From positions 186,001-250,000 of the forward strand of contig OAPG01000007.1 in the NCBI GenBank assembly GCA_900208305.1: a stretch of 64,000 nt of DNA, in the 5' to 3' direction. The notes under the pieces were generated by a model that worked only from the letters and a program-made list of their open reading frames with translations, made no database searches and was not told the origin of the DNA. Source of the stretch: Melanopsichium pennsylvanicum. Lineage: Eukaryota; Basidiomycota; Ustilaginomycetes; Ustilaginales. Below are positions 29,127-41,101 of the stretch, piece after piece. Positions within the stretch are counted from its first letter, which is position 1. Each line of letters opens with the position of its first letter. Position numbers and translations under genes: made by a program.

Positions 29127-29628
29127 TCAGTCTCCCGTGGAGCTCCACATTGCCGGCCAATTGACAGGCAACCGTGGCACCTGTGCACTTTGGTCCTCGG
29201 GCAAACTTGCAAAGAACTCGTCATGCTCCTGAACCGTCTGTTCGTACTCCCGAAAGCTCTGAACCGCATAAATGTGCAAAGTCTCGTCATACACCTCCTG
29301 ACTACCGTTCATACCACTGAGTCCAAGACCGAACTGTTCGGAACTGGGCAGTTCGGGCACGGGTGGAACTTCTTCCTCCTCGCCCTCCATCAAACCTGCA
29401 ACTAATTCCGAGGCTGGACCAGGGAGCATGGAGGCGCGTCGAGAAAACGCTTTGCTCACACGGGGGGACTGCGGCGTTCGACCAAGAGTGGGCGGATGAT
29501 GAGCGTGCGTGGATTGCAGGTCGAACGCGGTGTCTTTGGCTATGCCAGCATCGTGCGTGGTAGTGAGGACGGAATTGGTGATAGGGTTCGACCCATTGCT
29601 ACTACCAGCTTGAGAATCTCGCGCTTCC

Positions 29629-29674
<46 letters not shown>

Positions 29675-32600
29675 GCTGTTGTTGCTGTTGTTGTTGTGGA
29701 TGTTGCTGCTGTTTGATATCAAACTCAAACGTGCTCGTCGAGATCCTACCGCCACGACTACTGCCTGCAAGAGTCGACACATCCGACATCGCATCAGAAC
29801 TAGTGCTTTCGAACGAGGTTCTCGGTGTTGTTCGACTGCTCACAATCGTCTTGCCATCATCGTCGCTCTCCGCACTCGTGATCTTGCCACTTGTCTGCGA
29901 AAACGCGCCAACATTTCTTGGTGAGCTCGCACTCTTATTGCCATCCTTCACATCCTGCTTTGATCCGCTTCTGAAAGCCTTTAACCAGGTCTTGGTCTTG
30001 GAATGCGAGCTTTTCTTCGTATCGTTTTTCGCCGCAGTAGGTGTCGTGGACGTGACGGCGGTCATACCCATGATCTTCTCCGCCTTGGGTCGACCATCGA
30101 TGCCTCCATCAGAAGTAGCACCATCTGAGGACGCACGTTTGATGGTGGACACAAACGTGGAAGTGCCAGACTTGCGAGATTTGCTATCTTCAGACCTGGT
30201 ATCATCCGAGCTCGAGTCGATTTCGGGGGAGAGCGAGTCGTGACGCTTTCGCAGCGCTTCAAGGCGTTGATTGAAGAGTCTCACCACTCTCACCGCTGTT
30301 CGGCCACCGCGGTCGTCTGGAGGAGAGGGGAAGTCGCGGATGCGCGCGAGTCGGAAGACGAGAAGGTGCAAGTAGTAGGCACGGATGGTGAAGGACCACG
30401 AGAGGAACAATTTGTGGAAGACGGCGGGTTTGAGAAGGATCTGTTCGCAAAAGTAGATGCGGTTCTCGGTGGTTGCGGTAAGCACGCCGAAGTTGGCATA
30501 GCAGAAAGCGATCGTACGCATCAGGGCAAGGGCGTGATCTGCGTTCTCTAGCAGCATACCAATGGTAGTGATGATGAAGGAAATGTCGACCAGTCCTTCG
30601 TTGATGAGATCGTTCGAGTCCATATGGCTGATCACTCCGTCGAGCCAGTCAAGCAGACAAAAGACCCCCTGGACATCGTACAGCGAGGTTCTCTTGATCA
30701 GCGCTTTGATGTGCAGACCGAGCATGGGTGCAAAGATCATGTTGCTTCCAGCTGGCGCACGCACAATGTCGACCACAATGGCTGTGCATCGCCGGTTGGC
30801 TGCTTCCAAGATACGTGGCTTGCCTGCTGTACTTCCCGACAAGACGTTGGCCGTCTCGCCTGCTGGGTTGAAGTTCTTCTGCGACGAGAGCGTGGTGACG
30901 GACAGGATGACGCGATGAACCAGGGCCAAGCATTTCTGATGGACGCACGTGGCCAAGTGGGCATATCCGGGACCGCCAAAGAAGTACTTTGAGACACTCT
31001 CCAGGGACTTGGAGCTGGCGAACAGACTTGCGAGCTGACGGTGATAGCTGCGGCAAAAGCTAAAGAAGAGCTCCGAATCATCCGATTGCCATCGGCGGAG
31101 CCAGTTACCGGACATTTCCACCTCAACTTCTGGCTGGCAGACCAAGAATCGATCGTCCTCGGCCAAGGGAGAAACCGATCCGTTTCCAGCGCCAGCGATG
31201 GACTCGCTGTCCAGCATCTTGAGGTACTCTCGCGAATCCTTGTAGCAGAGCTGACGCAGTGTCGCAGGGAAGCGATTCGCAAATCGCTCGAAATCCATGG
31301 GTCTCTTTCTCTGCCATTCGAACTCTCTCGCCACGCGCTCCAAAGCGAAGCGATTGACGGGCAAGGCACGCAGCAGCTTGCTCGCCACACCATTGACCCT
31401 GAAGAAGGCAACAGCCAACAATCGGCCTGAGAAGATGAGCGTATTCTGGTAGACACCCTTCTTGTTAAGCTCGCCGATGGCATAAGACAAAATGTGACCA
31501 AAGACGGAAGAGAAGCGTGCTTCATCTTCAGGATCGGTGTTGAGGATCGAGGCGGAGAAGTTTCGGCTCTCAATGATGCAAGCAATGCTTTCAAGGATGG
31601 CACCACGATCGGCCGAAGTCTGAACATGCTGCAACTCCAGCAGAAGCGAACGGATCCAGTCGAAGAAGAGAGCTCGTCTAGCCTTACCTCTCATGTAAAT
31701 ACCGGAGCCAATCACGTCTACGGAAGCGGTCTCCGCCTCGAGCGCCAAGAAGGGCAGCAGGACGGCACGGAGCAAGTTGCCTCGATCAGCAGCGACGCTG
31801 GCAACTTTGTCGCGGAATCGCCTCAGCGCGTTCTCGACCTCCTGCCATGCGCTCGTGGGAAGCATGTGATCGTCATTTGATTCGTCCTCGAGTCCATCTC
31901 CGCTCGAGATGCTGGAAGCTCTGCCGGAGTATCGGTTCTCGTTGCGAGTGGGAGCCCTCGAGTCCGAACGATCGGTGCTGGCTTCGGAGAATCGGCTTTG
32001 CTGAGCAGGCGAGAAGGCCGCAAGTGCTTCCTGGCTGCATCTCCACTTGATTGCATTGGCAGCTTCGTCGATCGTGTGCACGGTGCGATCGCCGTTGATG
32101 GCTGGCGAGGAGGCTAGACTAAGCAGCTGTTCCGCGCCAATCTCTGGGGCCGAGACCACGGGCGAAGCGGTGACAGCAGCTGAAGCGCCAGCGGATAGGG
32201 CCGCCTCCTCACGAGGACTCGGTTGGAACTCGAGCTGATGTGGAGGCGAATGCAATGTTTGAAGTGATGCTTCGCGGGGCAGGTTGGGCCTGCCAATGTC
32301 ATTGGGCTCGGTCATTATTGATGGTGAGCTGATCGAACGCTGGTTGTTGCGCGGAGCTGAGAGATCGAACGAAGCTGCCTCTGCCTTTGGTGTTGATCGA
32401 TCGTCTTCGGGTGTGGAAAATTGGACGAAACTCTTGTCTGCTGCTGGCGGTGTCTGCGGGGTGTCTCTTGCTGGAATTGTCGTCTTCGGAGCCGCCGAAG
32501 CGTTGGTGTGCTGGGTCTGAGCCGGCAGCTGCTTTTGGGACGCAGCCGACATGACAGCATCTTGCTTAATTGTTGGCTCCGACTTAGGATCACGTGAGAC

Positions 32601-34301
32601 CTCTTCGTCATCTCGGATTGCCAGATATGAGTGGGTCTTGTCTTCCTCCTTGCTGAGCCTTGCAAACGGTGATACGCTGTCATCAAACAAGCCACCGTAA
32701 GCAGGCTCTTCCGGAACACCTGCTTGAATGCGATTCTGAATCGCCATGGCTTCATCGTAGGATTTTTGGAGGGACGGCAAATCCGGATCGCAATCGATCG
32801 GTGACGCGTTGCTAGATACTTCAGCGTTGCTTCTGCCATTCGCTTGCTTGACTGGCGTCGTATCCATCGGACTGGAGCCGAGATCGACGAATCCGCGGTT
32901 CTTCGAAATGGCGGGCTCATCGTTGCGTGCGGCAATGGGCTGTGCGGGTCGAGCGGTAAACGAGCTGCTGGTCTCGGAATTGCCGTCGTCGTCGAAGAAG
33001 CTCGAGGTGGGCAGGTCCAAGTCGAGCGTCGGTGCGGATTCTTGCGAGGTTGACGAGGACGACTTCGGAATCGCCTCCTCCACACGCGCTGCGATTTGGG
33101 CTCGCTCAGCGTGGCGCTCTAGCATGGCACGTTTGTATGACTCGGCGAGGGTGAGCGGCTTGGATGTGATTGGCGTGTCGTCGATACTGTCGGTGCGTCG
33201 CTGTGGCTCGTCCGAGCCTGGACTCGCTTCGAACGTCGTTGGTGTAGTTGGAGATTTGGGTCGATAAGCAGGCTTGAGGCTGGATGCGGTTCGATCTGGC
33301 ACTGTGACGTTCGTCGTGCGTGCTGCTGGGATGGCTGCTTCGGCTCGTCTTTGTGTAGGCACAGCGGGCGAGGCCTGCTGTATCAAAGGAGAATCGCGTT
33401 CCACACTTGGCGAATAAGCAGCAGATGGCGGTTGCGACCTAGACGAAGACCTTGGAGCCAGAGTCTGCTCGGAAACGCTCCTGTTTTTGCACGTGGGGTA
33501 GATGCGCTGAGACGACAAGCGCTGCATTGCAGCCTGCTGGACCAGCTCTGCAGCTGTCAGTACCGTGGTTGGAGCTGTTGCCGACGCGTTTGGAGCTGCT
33601 GAATATCCCGAGTTAGAAGCAGAAACGCCGGTTGTAGTGGAGTGGCTCATACCTTGGCCAGCCCGGGAGCTATTCAACCCAGTAAGACTGAGAGATTCGG
33701 ACTGCGATCGTCGCAAACCATTGTGTTGCGATGGTTGCGGATTTTCTACGCTGGCAGGAGTGTCCTCTGACCACTTGGCGTCCTGGGAAGCACCAAGTCG
33801 TCGTCGCTGCGAGGCATTTGCGATTGAGAGCTTTTGGCGCGCTCCCGTGGCACCGATGGGCACCAAAAAGTTGCGCGAAGAGCTCGACGTTGATTCCGTG
33901 CCAAGTGATCCCATGCTGCTGCTGGAGGAAAGACCGCGGGTCGTCTCTGTGAAGGAGTTGTCGCTGGGCGGGCCCCAGCTAGGAATCGTTGGGAAAGGGC
34001 TGAACTCGCCCGCATTGCGCCCTGGTGTGTTTGAATTCGAAAATTGAAGCCCCTCGTTGCTTGGTTTCGTTCGCGAAACAATGGAGGAGGAGGAAGCATT
34101 TCTTGAGAGCTTGAGACGTTCGCTGAGTGATCTGCTTGCTTTGGGCGTGCCAATGCCGAGGGATGCAGGAACGTGCGATCGGGTCGTTTGCGAGCTGGGT
34201 CCAGTTTTGTCAAGTCGGTCATTGTCGGACTTGCGGCTCGTGAATTGGTTCAAACCGTTGGCACTAAAGGATTTGACAAGGGAGATGGTGTTGCGTTCCA
34301 T
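29127..34301 (-). CDS. Large DUF1765-domain protein (UPF0592 type)
   Basis: Predicted 1,724 residues in a single exon. The N-terminal 800 residues are Ser/Thr/Pro-rich and probably disordered, with AAELVQQAAMQRLSSQRIYP as one ordered-looking segment. The folded core, about residues 820-1310, matches the fungal DUF1765 family (UPF0592 proteins): WQEVENALRRFRDKVASVAA, GNLLRAVLLPFLALEAE, YMRGKARRALFFDWIRSLLL, IGELNKKGVYQNTLIFSGRL, then NWLRRWQSDDSELFFSFCRS and SYHRQLASLFASSK. The C terminus carries a basic/Ser-rich region and a Gln tract coded at 29630-29697, then ends with an acidic segment. The function of the family is not established; Ascomycete members have been predicted as membrane proteins but no convincing helix is seen here. 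The gene faces a 4.3 kb upstream gap. Confidence 0.8.
29630..29697. repeat. CAA/CAG trinucleotide tract coding poly-Gln
   Basis: About 22 Gln codons, mostly CAA with two CAG interruptions, within the DUF1765 protein near residue 1540. It is likely length-variable. Confidence 0.9.
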
Positions 34302-35947
34302 GTTTGTTGAGGAGAGCGGGAGAGAAGCGACGCAGGCTCTCCGTTGCTGTAACGAGTCGGCGTTGCTTGCGGATATATGGTGGCGGGATGAGGGTCGCCT
34401 GCCGAGGCGCTATATCAATGGGCAGCGTAGGCCTCGAATTGGGACTGTCAACGTAGAGCTTCAGTGGAACATCTGGTACAAGAGATGGTGTCGATCGACG
34501 ACGCTTTCGGTGTGCTGAATCCAACCAAGCTGCGAGCCGATACAAGGATGCTTGTCGCGAGCTGTCCAAACGCTGAGCGAGCGGCCCGTACTAAAAAGGC
34601 ACGTGATTAACAGGGATGGTTGAAGCGACACTTTCTGGATGGAGTCGGGGACAGCGGTGGAGCTGGGGTCGAAGCGTCTCAATTCAGTGTGCGTGAATGC
34701 AAAGAATGAATTGCTGATCGGCAGAGGTCTCTTACGAGAGTTTAGGAGCACGTAAATGGAGGATAGCTGCTTCGAGTCGCAGGTTCAACGGTCGAGATGC
34801 GGGGTGCAGGTGAGCTCGACGCAAGCAAGAGCGCCGAGATGGCGGTCTAAACAGAAGAGTTGAGCAACTTGCACCACGAAAAGAAGATAGCTAGCTGTCA
34901 ATGTGTAGCTACGACGTCCAAAGAGGAGTGATAGGATCCGTGCGCTGGGAAGCGCTAAGTAGGCTAGCCGCGTTAAGAGCTCAGTGTCAAGCTCGCCTTG
35001 AAGATGCAGGGAAGAGAATGGGTGGCAGGAGGTTGAAGAGACGATGTAAGGAACAGCGAAATGAAGCGGTGCGTTAGTGAGGTGGTGAAAAGATTGGAAT
35101 GGAAGAGCCGTGGTTGTGTAGAGTGTGCAGAGTGCGCAGAGTAGGGCGGACGATGGAGAGGAGGGAGGTTTGATGAACTAACTGCGAGCGAGAGAATGGA
35201 AGCTTAGAATGACAAAGACGCCATGACGATAGAATCACGAGGAAGCAAGCATCACACTAAGCACGATTGAGGTGGGAAAGAGTACTGTAAATTGACGGTA
35301 CTGAATTTGTTTGCTGCGAGAAAGAGAGGCAGGCGAACGGGGCCGGCTCTGTGGTGCTTGGAAGCTAGTCTCGTCTCTCTAGGTCGAGATCGAGGTCCAA
35401 GTCAAAAATCAAGCGGTCACGCACACACATGCACACCAAATAAAGGTCCACATTATTGTGGTTGGGAAGCCAAATTAAAGCAAAAAGACAAATTGGAGAC
35501 AATGAAATTAACTACATACAGCACAGTATCATTCTAGCTAATTGAATGTAGCGAGCTGGAGAGCCGCTCCTGAGGCCCTCGGAGATTGAAAGCCATTTTC
35601 CGAGGGGGGCCGGAAAAAAAAAAGCCTGATCTTGACGAAAAGAGAAGGCGTGGCTGCATGCTTGGTTTGTTACGCGACGAGCTGTCTGGCAGTAGAAGAA
35701 AATACAATTGCGCACATAAGCAGTGTGTGATTGCCATGCCAACGTATACTAGAGCCACATCAACACATACTTTATCTATCTCTTCTCTCTCGCATACCAG
35801 AACAGCGACAAACAGATCACGCCAATTTCCTCTAGCACGTTCGACTCTCTCACCGCAAACAGCAGTGGCCGCAGCAGCGGATAATCTGGGAATCGAGTCG
35901 TTAGAGTGTCTCGATAGAGAATGACGAGCTTCCATGCTTTTCGAAAA

Positions 35948-35985
35948 AGGAAAAAATAAAAATAAAAATAAAAATAAGAATAAAA
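35948..35985. repeat. (AAAAAT)n-like A/T-rich array
   Basis: Imperfect AAAAAT repeats (about six units) in the long gap upstream of car2. Confidence 0.8.
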
Positions 35986-36759
35986 AGCGCAAGACCCTTT
36001 TTTTTTTCCTCTGATCAACAGGGTCCCAGATTTTGCTGCCCTCACTTCTCCGCTGCTGATGCTGATACTTTTCGACGTGGTTTGTATTTATTCTCTGCGA
36101 GACCGTTTGTGGCCTGCATCTTGGACATCGAATCGAACCTAAGTTATACTTTCCTATATACTTTTCTTATGCTGGATTGAAGCATTTACAAGATCATCAG
36201 ATGAAAAGCTTCCTTTCGCCGTTTGTTTGTTGAAACTCACGCTCGGGAAATGGCCGCAAGTCACGTTTTCTGCGCTCTTCAACTGTGAGACAAGCCTCTT
36301 CTGCTGCGCAAATCTCGAGGGCACATTTCGGTCCATCGAAGCGCATCCGCGCTTGGCACGGCTGAGTGTCTGGTAAGGCGCCAGAAACACATCGGCCCAC
36401 ATTCGATTATCGATTTGTATTCACCTATTCGCCTTGACTTGCAATGAAATTTGTCGCAGCAAAAACGGTAAAACGGTATTGCTGCAGTATCGAGATACTA
36501 TGAATAAGATACCGTATCCGACGCTTACGATCACAATCTAAAATCTCATGCACTGAGTCCCGTCCTGAGACAGTGAGCTTGCATACATGCTCCCATTGGT
36601 TATCATCTAAGTCTCCTTCTTATAGTGTACGTTCAAAGATACCGAGCAGCGAGTGCGATATCGACTGTGTGAATCATTAATTGATTGAACCGATATGGTC
36701 GCTGTTTCTTGCCCGAGCCCGTCGCTTTGGGGTTTGAAACATGTAGAGGGAGAATGTTT

Positions 36760-36766
<7 letters not shown>

Positions 36767-36807
<41 letters not shown>
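36767..36807. repeat. (TG)n microsatellite
   Basis: About 20 TG units. Confidence 0.9.
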
Positions 36808-36808
<1 letters not shown>

Positions 36809-38606
36809 CGGCAAAGGGTCGGGGTATGATTATGTAAACGCTGTCGTAAATGTGACAGGTGGTCGAATCGGAGTATGGTTCAAGGGCTTTGCTATTTACT
36901 GAGAGGCTCCAGGTGCTGGCTTTGTCCGAGACATCTTTGGCTGCAAATTAACGGCGAACAGATTTGATGGAGATGCACCTAAATTGACAGGGTGCCCAGC
37001 TCTAGAATTCGGACTGGACCTTTTGTGCTTGGACTTTGCATGTACATAAAGTGATGCTCCCAATCTAGCCTACCCTCTTATGTCACTACAATAGCAAGAC
37101 TTTATGCTGAAGCTTGATATCAAACAGATGATCGCCCTTTCACTCATAGCGTTGACCCCACACTGTCCCTGTGATATCGGAGAACTAGGGTTGGGAAAGT
37201 CGATCCGATCTTTGTAAACATGCTCTACATCAAAAGGTGCTTCATGCTGAAATTCCATCTGCAGGCACAAAATATAGCATTTCACGGCCAATCTCGGATG
37301 CTCACCGTGTTTAGTCACATTTGAGGCCATGCGTGTGACTTTGGGGTGTAAGTTAGTATGAATCAGCGCAGGATCGTCTCAAGGGTCTAGTCATGCGTAA
37401 AGACCGCTACGGGAGCTTATCGTCCAACTCCTCCCGAAGTCTTATCGGGTACGAAAGATTGGTCGTCTTACCTAATTAGACACGCATGCGTTGGTGTGCG
37501 GTAGAACTATGAATAATATGAGACGAGAGAACGTGGACTGTATGGAATGGCCAATCGATATGCAAAGTGCTGCATGATCCAGGTTGTGATCGGGTCCCGC
37601 ATCGAGCTGACCATAATAAAGAAGTGAGCTCGGCTTTTCCGTTGAGGAATATGTTTGTTGTACCTAAGCGTCACAGCGCCAAACAAGCTTGGTTTTCTTT
37701 TTTCTTTTTTTTTTGGGTGAGGATTTTTTCATTTTCATTTTCCTTTGGCGGCGCGTCTCGAGGTAATTTATCAGCAGCAAAGACGAATCCGTCGAATACA
37801 CGCTTGGAATCCACACTCTTGCTCTCAAATTCACTTTCATTTGACAAAAAGCTTCCGCCTAACCTAAGGCATGCTATGCTTCTCACGCATCTCGTTTGGA
37901 TTGAATACTTTTCTCGGACCCTTGCTCTGAGCCTGCCGAGACAAGATCGGCCGATTTCCTCCTCCGCATCACAAAACAGCAAAAACACATGCTGTGCAGC
38001 ACAGCCAGCCAGACGTCTCTGCTTCTGCTTCTGCTTCTACTTCTGACGCCCGATGGTCACGTACTGTCTGCGAAAATGAATTTTGCACTCAAGTTACTTG
38101 GACCTGCATCCTCCCATGTAAATACGGTAAACACTGCAAACTCACTGGAGACAGAGCATTGCCGAAATGGTGACGGATGCCAAAGTGTGAACCAGCTCCA
38201 CCATCTCAATAGACGATCTCAACAATCGGTTTGACACCCTTCGTCAACACCAATTTTGGCTCTTGACACACGATTGATCTGGCAAAACTTGGCGCAAGTG
38301 GACGAGCCAGACAAGCTACTAACACCTGGTACATTCTGCGTACTATCTTGGGTCCTGCCACACTTCTAACCGGCGGCTTGGCTTTCCTCCGTTCAACCGC
38401 ACCAACTTCCACCGCAATCGCAAAACAGGTTGGAAGCTCAACATGCTTCGTCTCTAACCAATCGCTCCTACTTTGAATCTTGCCGCGACATCTGGCCGAA
38501 CCTCACTTTTTGCCAGTTCCGAGATCAACTTTCTTGCGGTCACTGAGTGCTGTAACCCTAAACACAGCAGTCACTGTCTAGCTGAGTTGAAGCGACATTG
38601 CCAGCC

Positions 38607-40715
38607 ATGGGTCACCTCTACGAATCCAGCCCTCAAATGCCGGCGTGCACCCTTAGCTACCGTCACTTTCATTTGATGTGGACGCTGCCTCTCTGCATCG
38701 TACTCTACCTCATCGCCAAACCCTTTCTCACAAAACTCGACCGTGCCAAACTCATCCTACTCCCCGTCATCGCGTTTGTGTGGACATCACCTTGGGACAA
38801 CCTCATCGTCAAAAATCGCGCGTGGTTCTATCATGGTCACTGCATCTGGTTCACCATCGGCTACGTACCCATTGAGGAGTACTTTTTTTTCGTCATCCAG
38901 AGCCTCATCTCGACGCTATGGTGTACTCTTCTCACACGATGGTATCTGCCCAATCTTTCGCTCGCGCCAGCTTCACCCTCTCGAATCAAGCTCGCCACGC
39001 CAGCACTTGTGACGAGCTTGCTTTGCTTGATGATCGGCCTCAACATGGCTGTGCCCGAAACCCATTCTTACTACTTTGGCATGATCACATGGTGGGCATC
39101 CTTGCCCCTAGCCCTGTTACTGTGGGGATGCATCGACTTTATCCGCAACACTGGCATCTGGGCAGGAATCGTGCCTTTCTCGCTCTCCGTCCTCGGTCCC
39201 ACCTTGTACCTCTGGTGCTCCGACGTCTATGCACTTCGCAGAGGAACCTGGCACATCAACGAAGCCACCTCGCTCAACATGTTTCCGATCCCCGACTTGC
39301 CTGTTGAAGAGATGCTGTTCTTCTTGGTCACCAATCTCATCCTCATCAGCGCTTGCTTCACTTTTGATCGCTGCGTCGCCATCTGCAGACAGACCGCCTC
39401 TGCTGATTCGCCGCCTTTGTCGCCGAGCTACCTCCCTCTCGATTCATTTAGCACGTATACCAAGCTTTGGGCTGCTTTTGTCACGTCGGACACCGAGCCT
39501 TTCGCCACAAGTTCACCTTGGGCGAGTGTTGAGCCACGCGATCTTGAGGCGAGCTTGAAGGTGCTCAGTGCCGCATCCAAGTCGTTTAATGCGGCGAGCT
39601 TGTTGCTGCCCTGGGATCTGAGGACAGATCTTGGGTGTCTGTATGCGTTTTGCAGGGTGGCCGACGACTTGGTGGACGACGAGGCGGAAGGATTGGACGC
39701 CAAGTCGCGAAATCTTGAGGTGATTCGCGCCATTGTGGATGCCATCTACGCTCACACTGACAGCAAGCAAGAAAAGGCAACACAGCATGTCGCAATGTCG
39801 ATCGGCGAACGCATCCGCAACATGCTCTCATCAGTTGCACTATCTGACAAGATCAAGCACAACGTTCGAGCAGCAGCCGCTTCGATAGCACCGCTCACGG
39901 TATACATTCCTCGACGACTCTGGTACGAGATGCTGGATGGTTATCGCACGGATCTGCGATTTGAGCATGCGGATGAGGACAAGCGGACGCAATTCAAGGG
40001 GATGGACGAATTGGTGGAGTACTCGCAGTGTGTGGCAGGGGTGGTGGGGGAGATGTGTACGCGAGTGATTTTGGGACGATGTGGGTTTGTCGTGCCGCTC
40101 GATTTGGAGGTGGATAGAAAAATTCAGTTGCACACCACAACAAAAGCATCTGTGTCTACCGAGAAAGCATTGCAGCACAGCATCACTTCGCAACCGCTTG
40201 ATTTGTCGCAAAAAGCAGATGTGCACACACTTTTGCACCAAGCAAGACGGATGGGTGTGAGTTTGCAGTTGGTCAATATTGCGCGCGATATGATTCCGGA
40301 TTCGGTTGATTTGGGTCGTTGCTATCTACCAACAGAAATGTTTGACACAGAGGATGACCACATGCAAATTGCTCTGCTACGTGGTTTTATCAATGTGCCT
40401 AAATCTGCGATTGTTTCTGCAACGACTGAGACTGGCTCGAAGCAAAAGTGGGTAGGACCGCAAGAGGTGCGAAAGTACGCGTTGAGGTTGCTGCAAATCT
40501 CGAAAGCGCTGTATGACGAATCGTATCCTGCGCTGGGTCAGATCCCGAATCGATCTGCAAGGGCAGGTTTGAAAGCGGCCTGTTCGGTGTACGCTTCCAT
40601 CGGCACGAGGATCCAAGCTCAAACGCCTGATGAGATTGCAAGCGGGAGGAGAGCGAGAATGTCAAATGCAGATAGAATCGCCAAGGCTGTGGCTGCTGTC
40701 TACTTTGGAGTTTAG
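38607..40715 (+). CDS. car2: Bifunctional lycopene cyclase/phytoene synthase
   Basis: Predicted 702 residues, matching the fungal fused crtYB/carRA/car2 enzymes. The C-terminal part condenses two geranylgeranyl diphosphates to phytoene; the N-terminal membrane part closes the rings of lycopene, giving beta-carotene together with a separate phytoene desaturase (none is in this window). The N-terminal domain (about 1-240) has seven hydrophobic segments in two related halves with [19 protein letters not shown] and [20 protein letters not shown], the repeated P-x-E-E cyclase motif. The synthase part carries the first Asp-rich motif [10 protein letters not shown] near residue 351, [14 protein letters not shown], and the second [19 protein letters not shown] near 558. 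The ATG at 38607 is the first in the frame. In smut fungi the product feeds retinal synthesis for opsins. Confidence 0.95.
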   Translation: MGHLYESSPQMPACTLSYRHFHLMWTLPLCIVLYLIAKPFLTKLDRAKLILLPVIAFVWTSPWDNLIVKNRAWFYHGHCIWFTIGYVPIEEYFFFVIQSLISTLWCTLLTRWYLPNLSLAPASPSRIKLATPALVTSLLCLMIGLNMAVPETHSYYFGMITWWASLPLALLLWGCIDFIRNTGIWAGIVPFSLSVLGPTLYLWCSDVYALRRGTWHINEATSLNMFPIPDLPVEEMLFFLVTNLILISACFTFDRCVAICRQTASADSPPLSPSYLPLDSFSTYTKLWAAFVTSDTEPFATSSPWASVEPRDLEASLKVLSAASKSFNAASLLLPWDLRTDLGCLYAFCRVADDLVDDEAEGLDAKSRNLEVIRAIVDAIYAHTDSKQEKATQHVAMSIGERIRNMLSSVALSDKIKHNVRAAAASIAPLTVYIPRRLWYEMLDGYRTDLRFEHADEDKRTQFKGMDELVEYSQCVAGVVGEMCTRVILGRCGFVVPLDLEVDRKIQLHTTTKASVSTEKALQHSITSQPLDLSQKADVHTLLHQARRMGVSLQLVNIARDMIPDSVDLGRCYLPTEMFDTEDDHMQIALLRGFINVPKSAIVSATTETGSKQKWVGPQEVRKYALRLLQISKALYDESYPALGQIPNRSARAGLKAACSVYASIGTRIQAQTPDEIASGRRARMSNADRIAKAVAAVYFGV

Positions 40716-40996
40716 TCGCCCGTCCAAAAGTGGTTTGTGTACTTGCTTTGTATCACTGCTATGCCAGACGTGTTCTTATGTACAATTCATCCTATGGAAT
40801 AACAAACATGCATGCTTGGCTACTGTATCAGTACTCTATCATCGCTCGACCCGATCACTTGGCGGATGATTCATCAAAAGTCCTTGCACAATCTAGGGGG
40901 ATCGTAAAATAACCTTCTGAAATCAAATGGGTTACCAGACAATGTGTGCATTTCTACGAATTTTCCGCAAAGAAGGAAGAAACAAAAATTCATGGT
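40716..40996. other. Short intergenic region car2/tRNA
   Basis: TACTGTA lies at 40821-40827. An A5 run at 40984-40988 is the minus-strand T5 terminator of the tRNA gene. No other gene is seen. Confidence 0.6.
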
Positions 40997-41101
40997 TGCG
41001 ACCAGCGGGGTTCGAACCCGCGCCCTCCTCTTGTCACCATACAATCACATGAGCGATGTTGATATGGGAAAGAGACGTGATAGCCACTACACTATGACCG
41101 C
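40997..41101 (-). tRNA. tRNA-Gly (CCC anticodon) with a 32-base intron
   Basis: On the minus strand the ends GCGGTCA and TGGTCGC pair as a 7-bp acceptor stem (two G-U pairs) with discriminator A. The D arm is GTGT...TCAC (A box TAGTGTAGTGG), the T arm GCGGG-TTCGAAC-CCCGC (B box). The anticodon stem TCTCT/AGAGG encloses a 7-base loop once a 32-base intron (41064-41033) is removed between positions 37 and 38, the canonical place; the anticodon is CCC at 41068-41066. The intron-free length is 73. The acceptor pair C2-G71 and the A discriminator fit glycine identity. A T5 terminator follows at 40988-40984 on the coding strand. Confidence 0.87.

Larger units (their letters stand above)
34302..38606. 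other. 4.3 kb gene-free region between DUF1765 gene and car2
   Basis: The longest stretch without a supported gene. It separates two divergent genes. 34302-35300 is purine-rich on the plus strand and looks like a long 5' leader or promoter of the DUF1765 gene. TACTGTA lies at 35283-35289. An AAAAT array is at 35948-35985 and a (TG)n array at 36767-36807. Small open frames (36154-36402 minus, 37567-38046 plus, 35534-35992 minus) have only low-complexity or unrecognisable products. A regulatory role for car2 is possible but not shown. Confidence 0.5.

Noticed and set aside
29713..33267. Plus-strand frames opposite the DUF1765 gene
   Set aside because: Shadows of the long minus coding frame.
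35534..36402. Minus frames in the car2 upstream gap
   Set aside because: Low-complexity or unrecognisable products, some derived from A/T-rich arrays.
37567..38046. 159-codon plus frame upstream of car2
   Set aside because: Contains Phe runs from poly(T) DNA and no conserved features.
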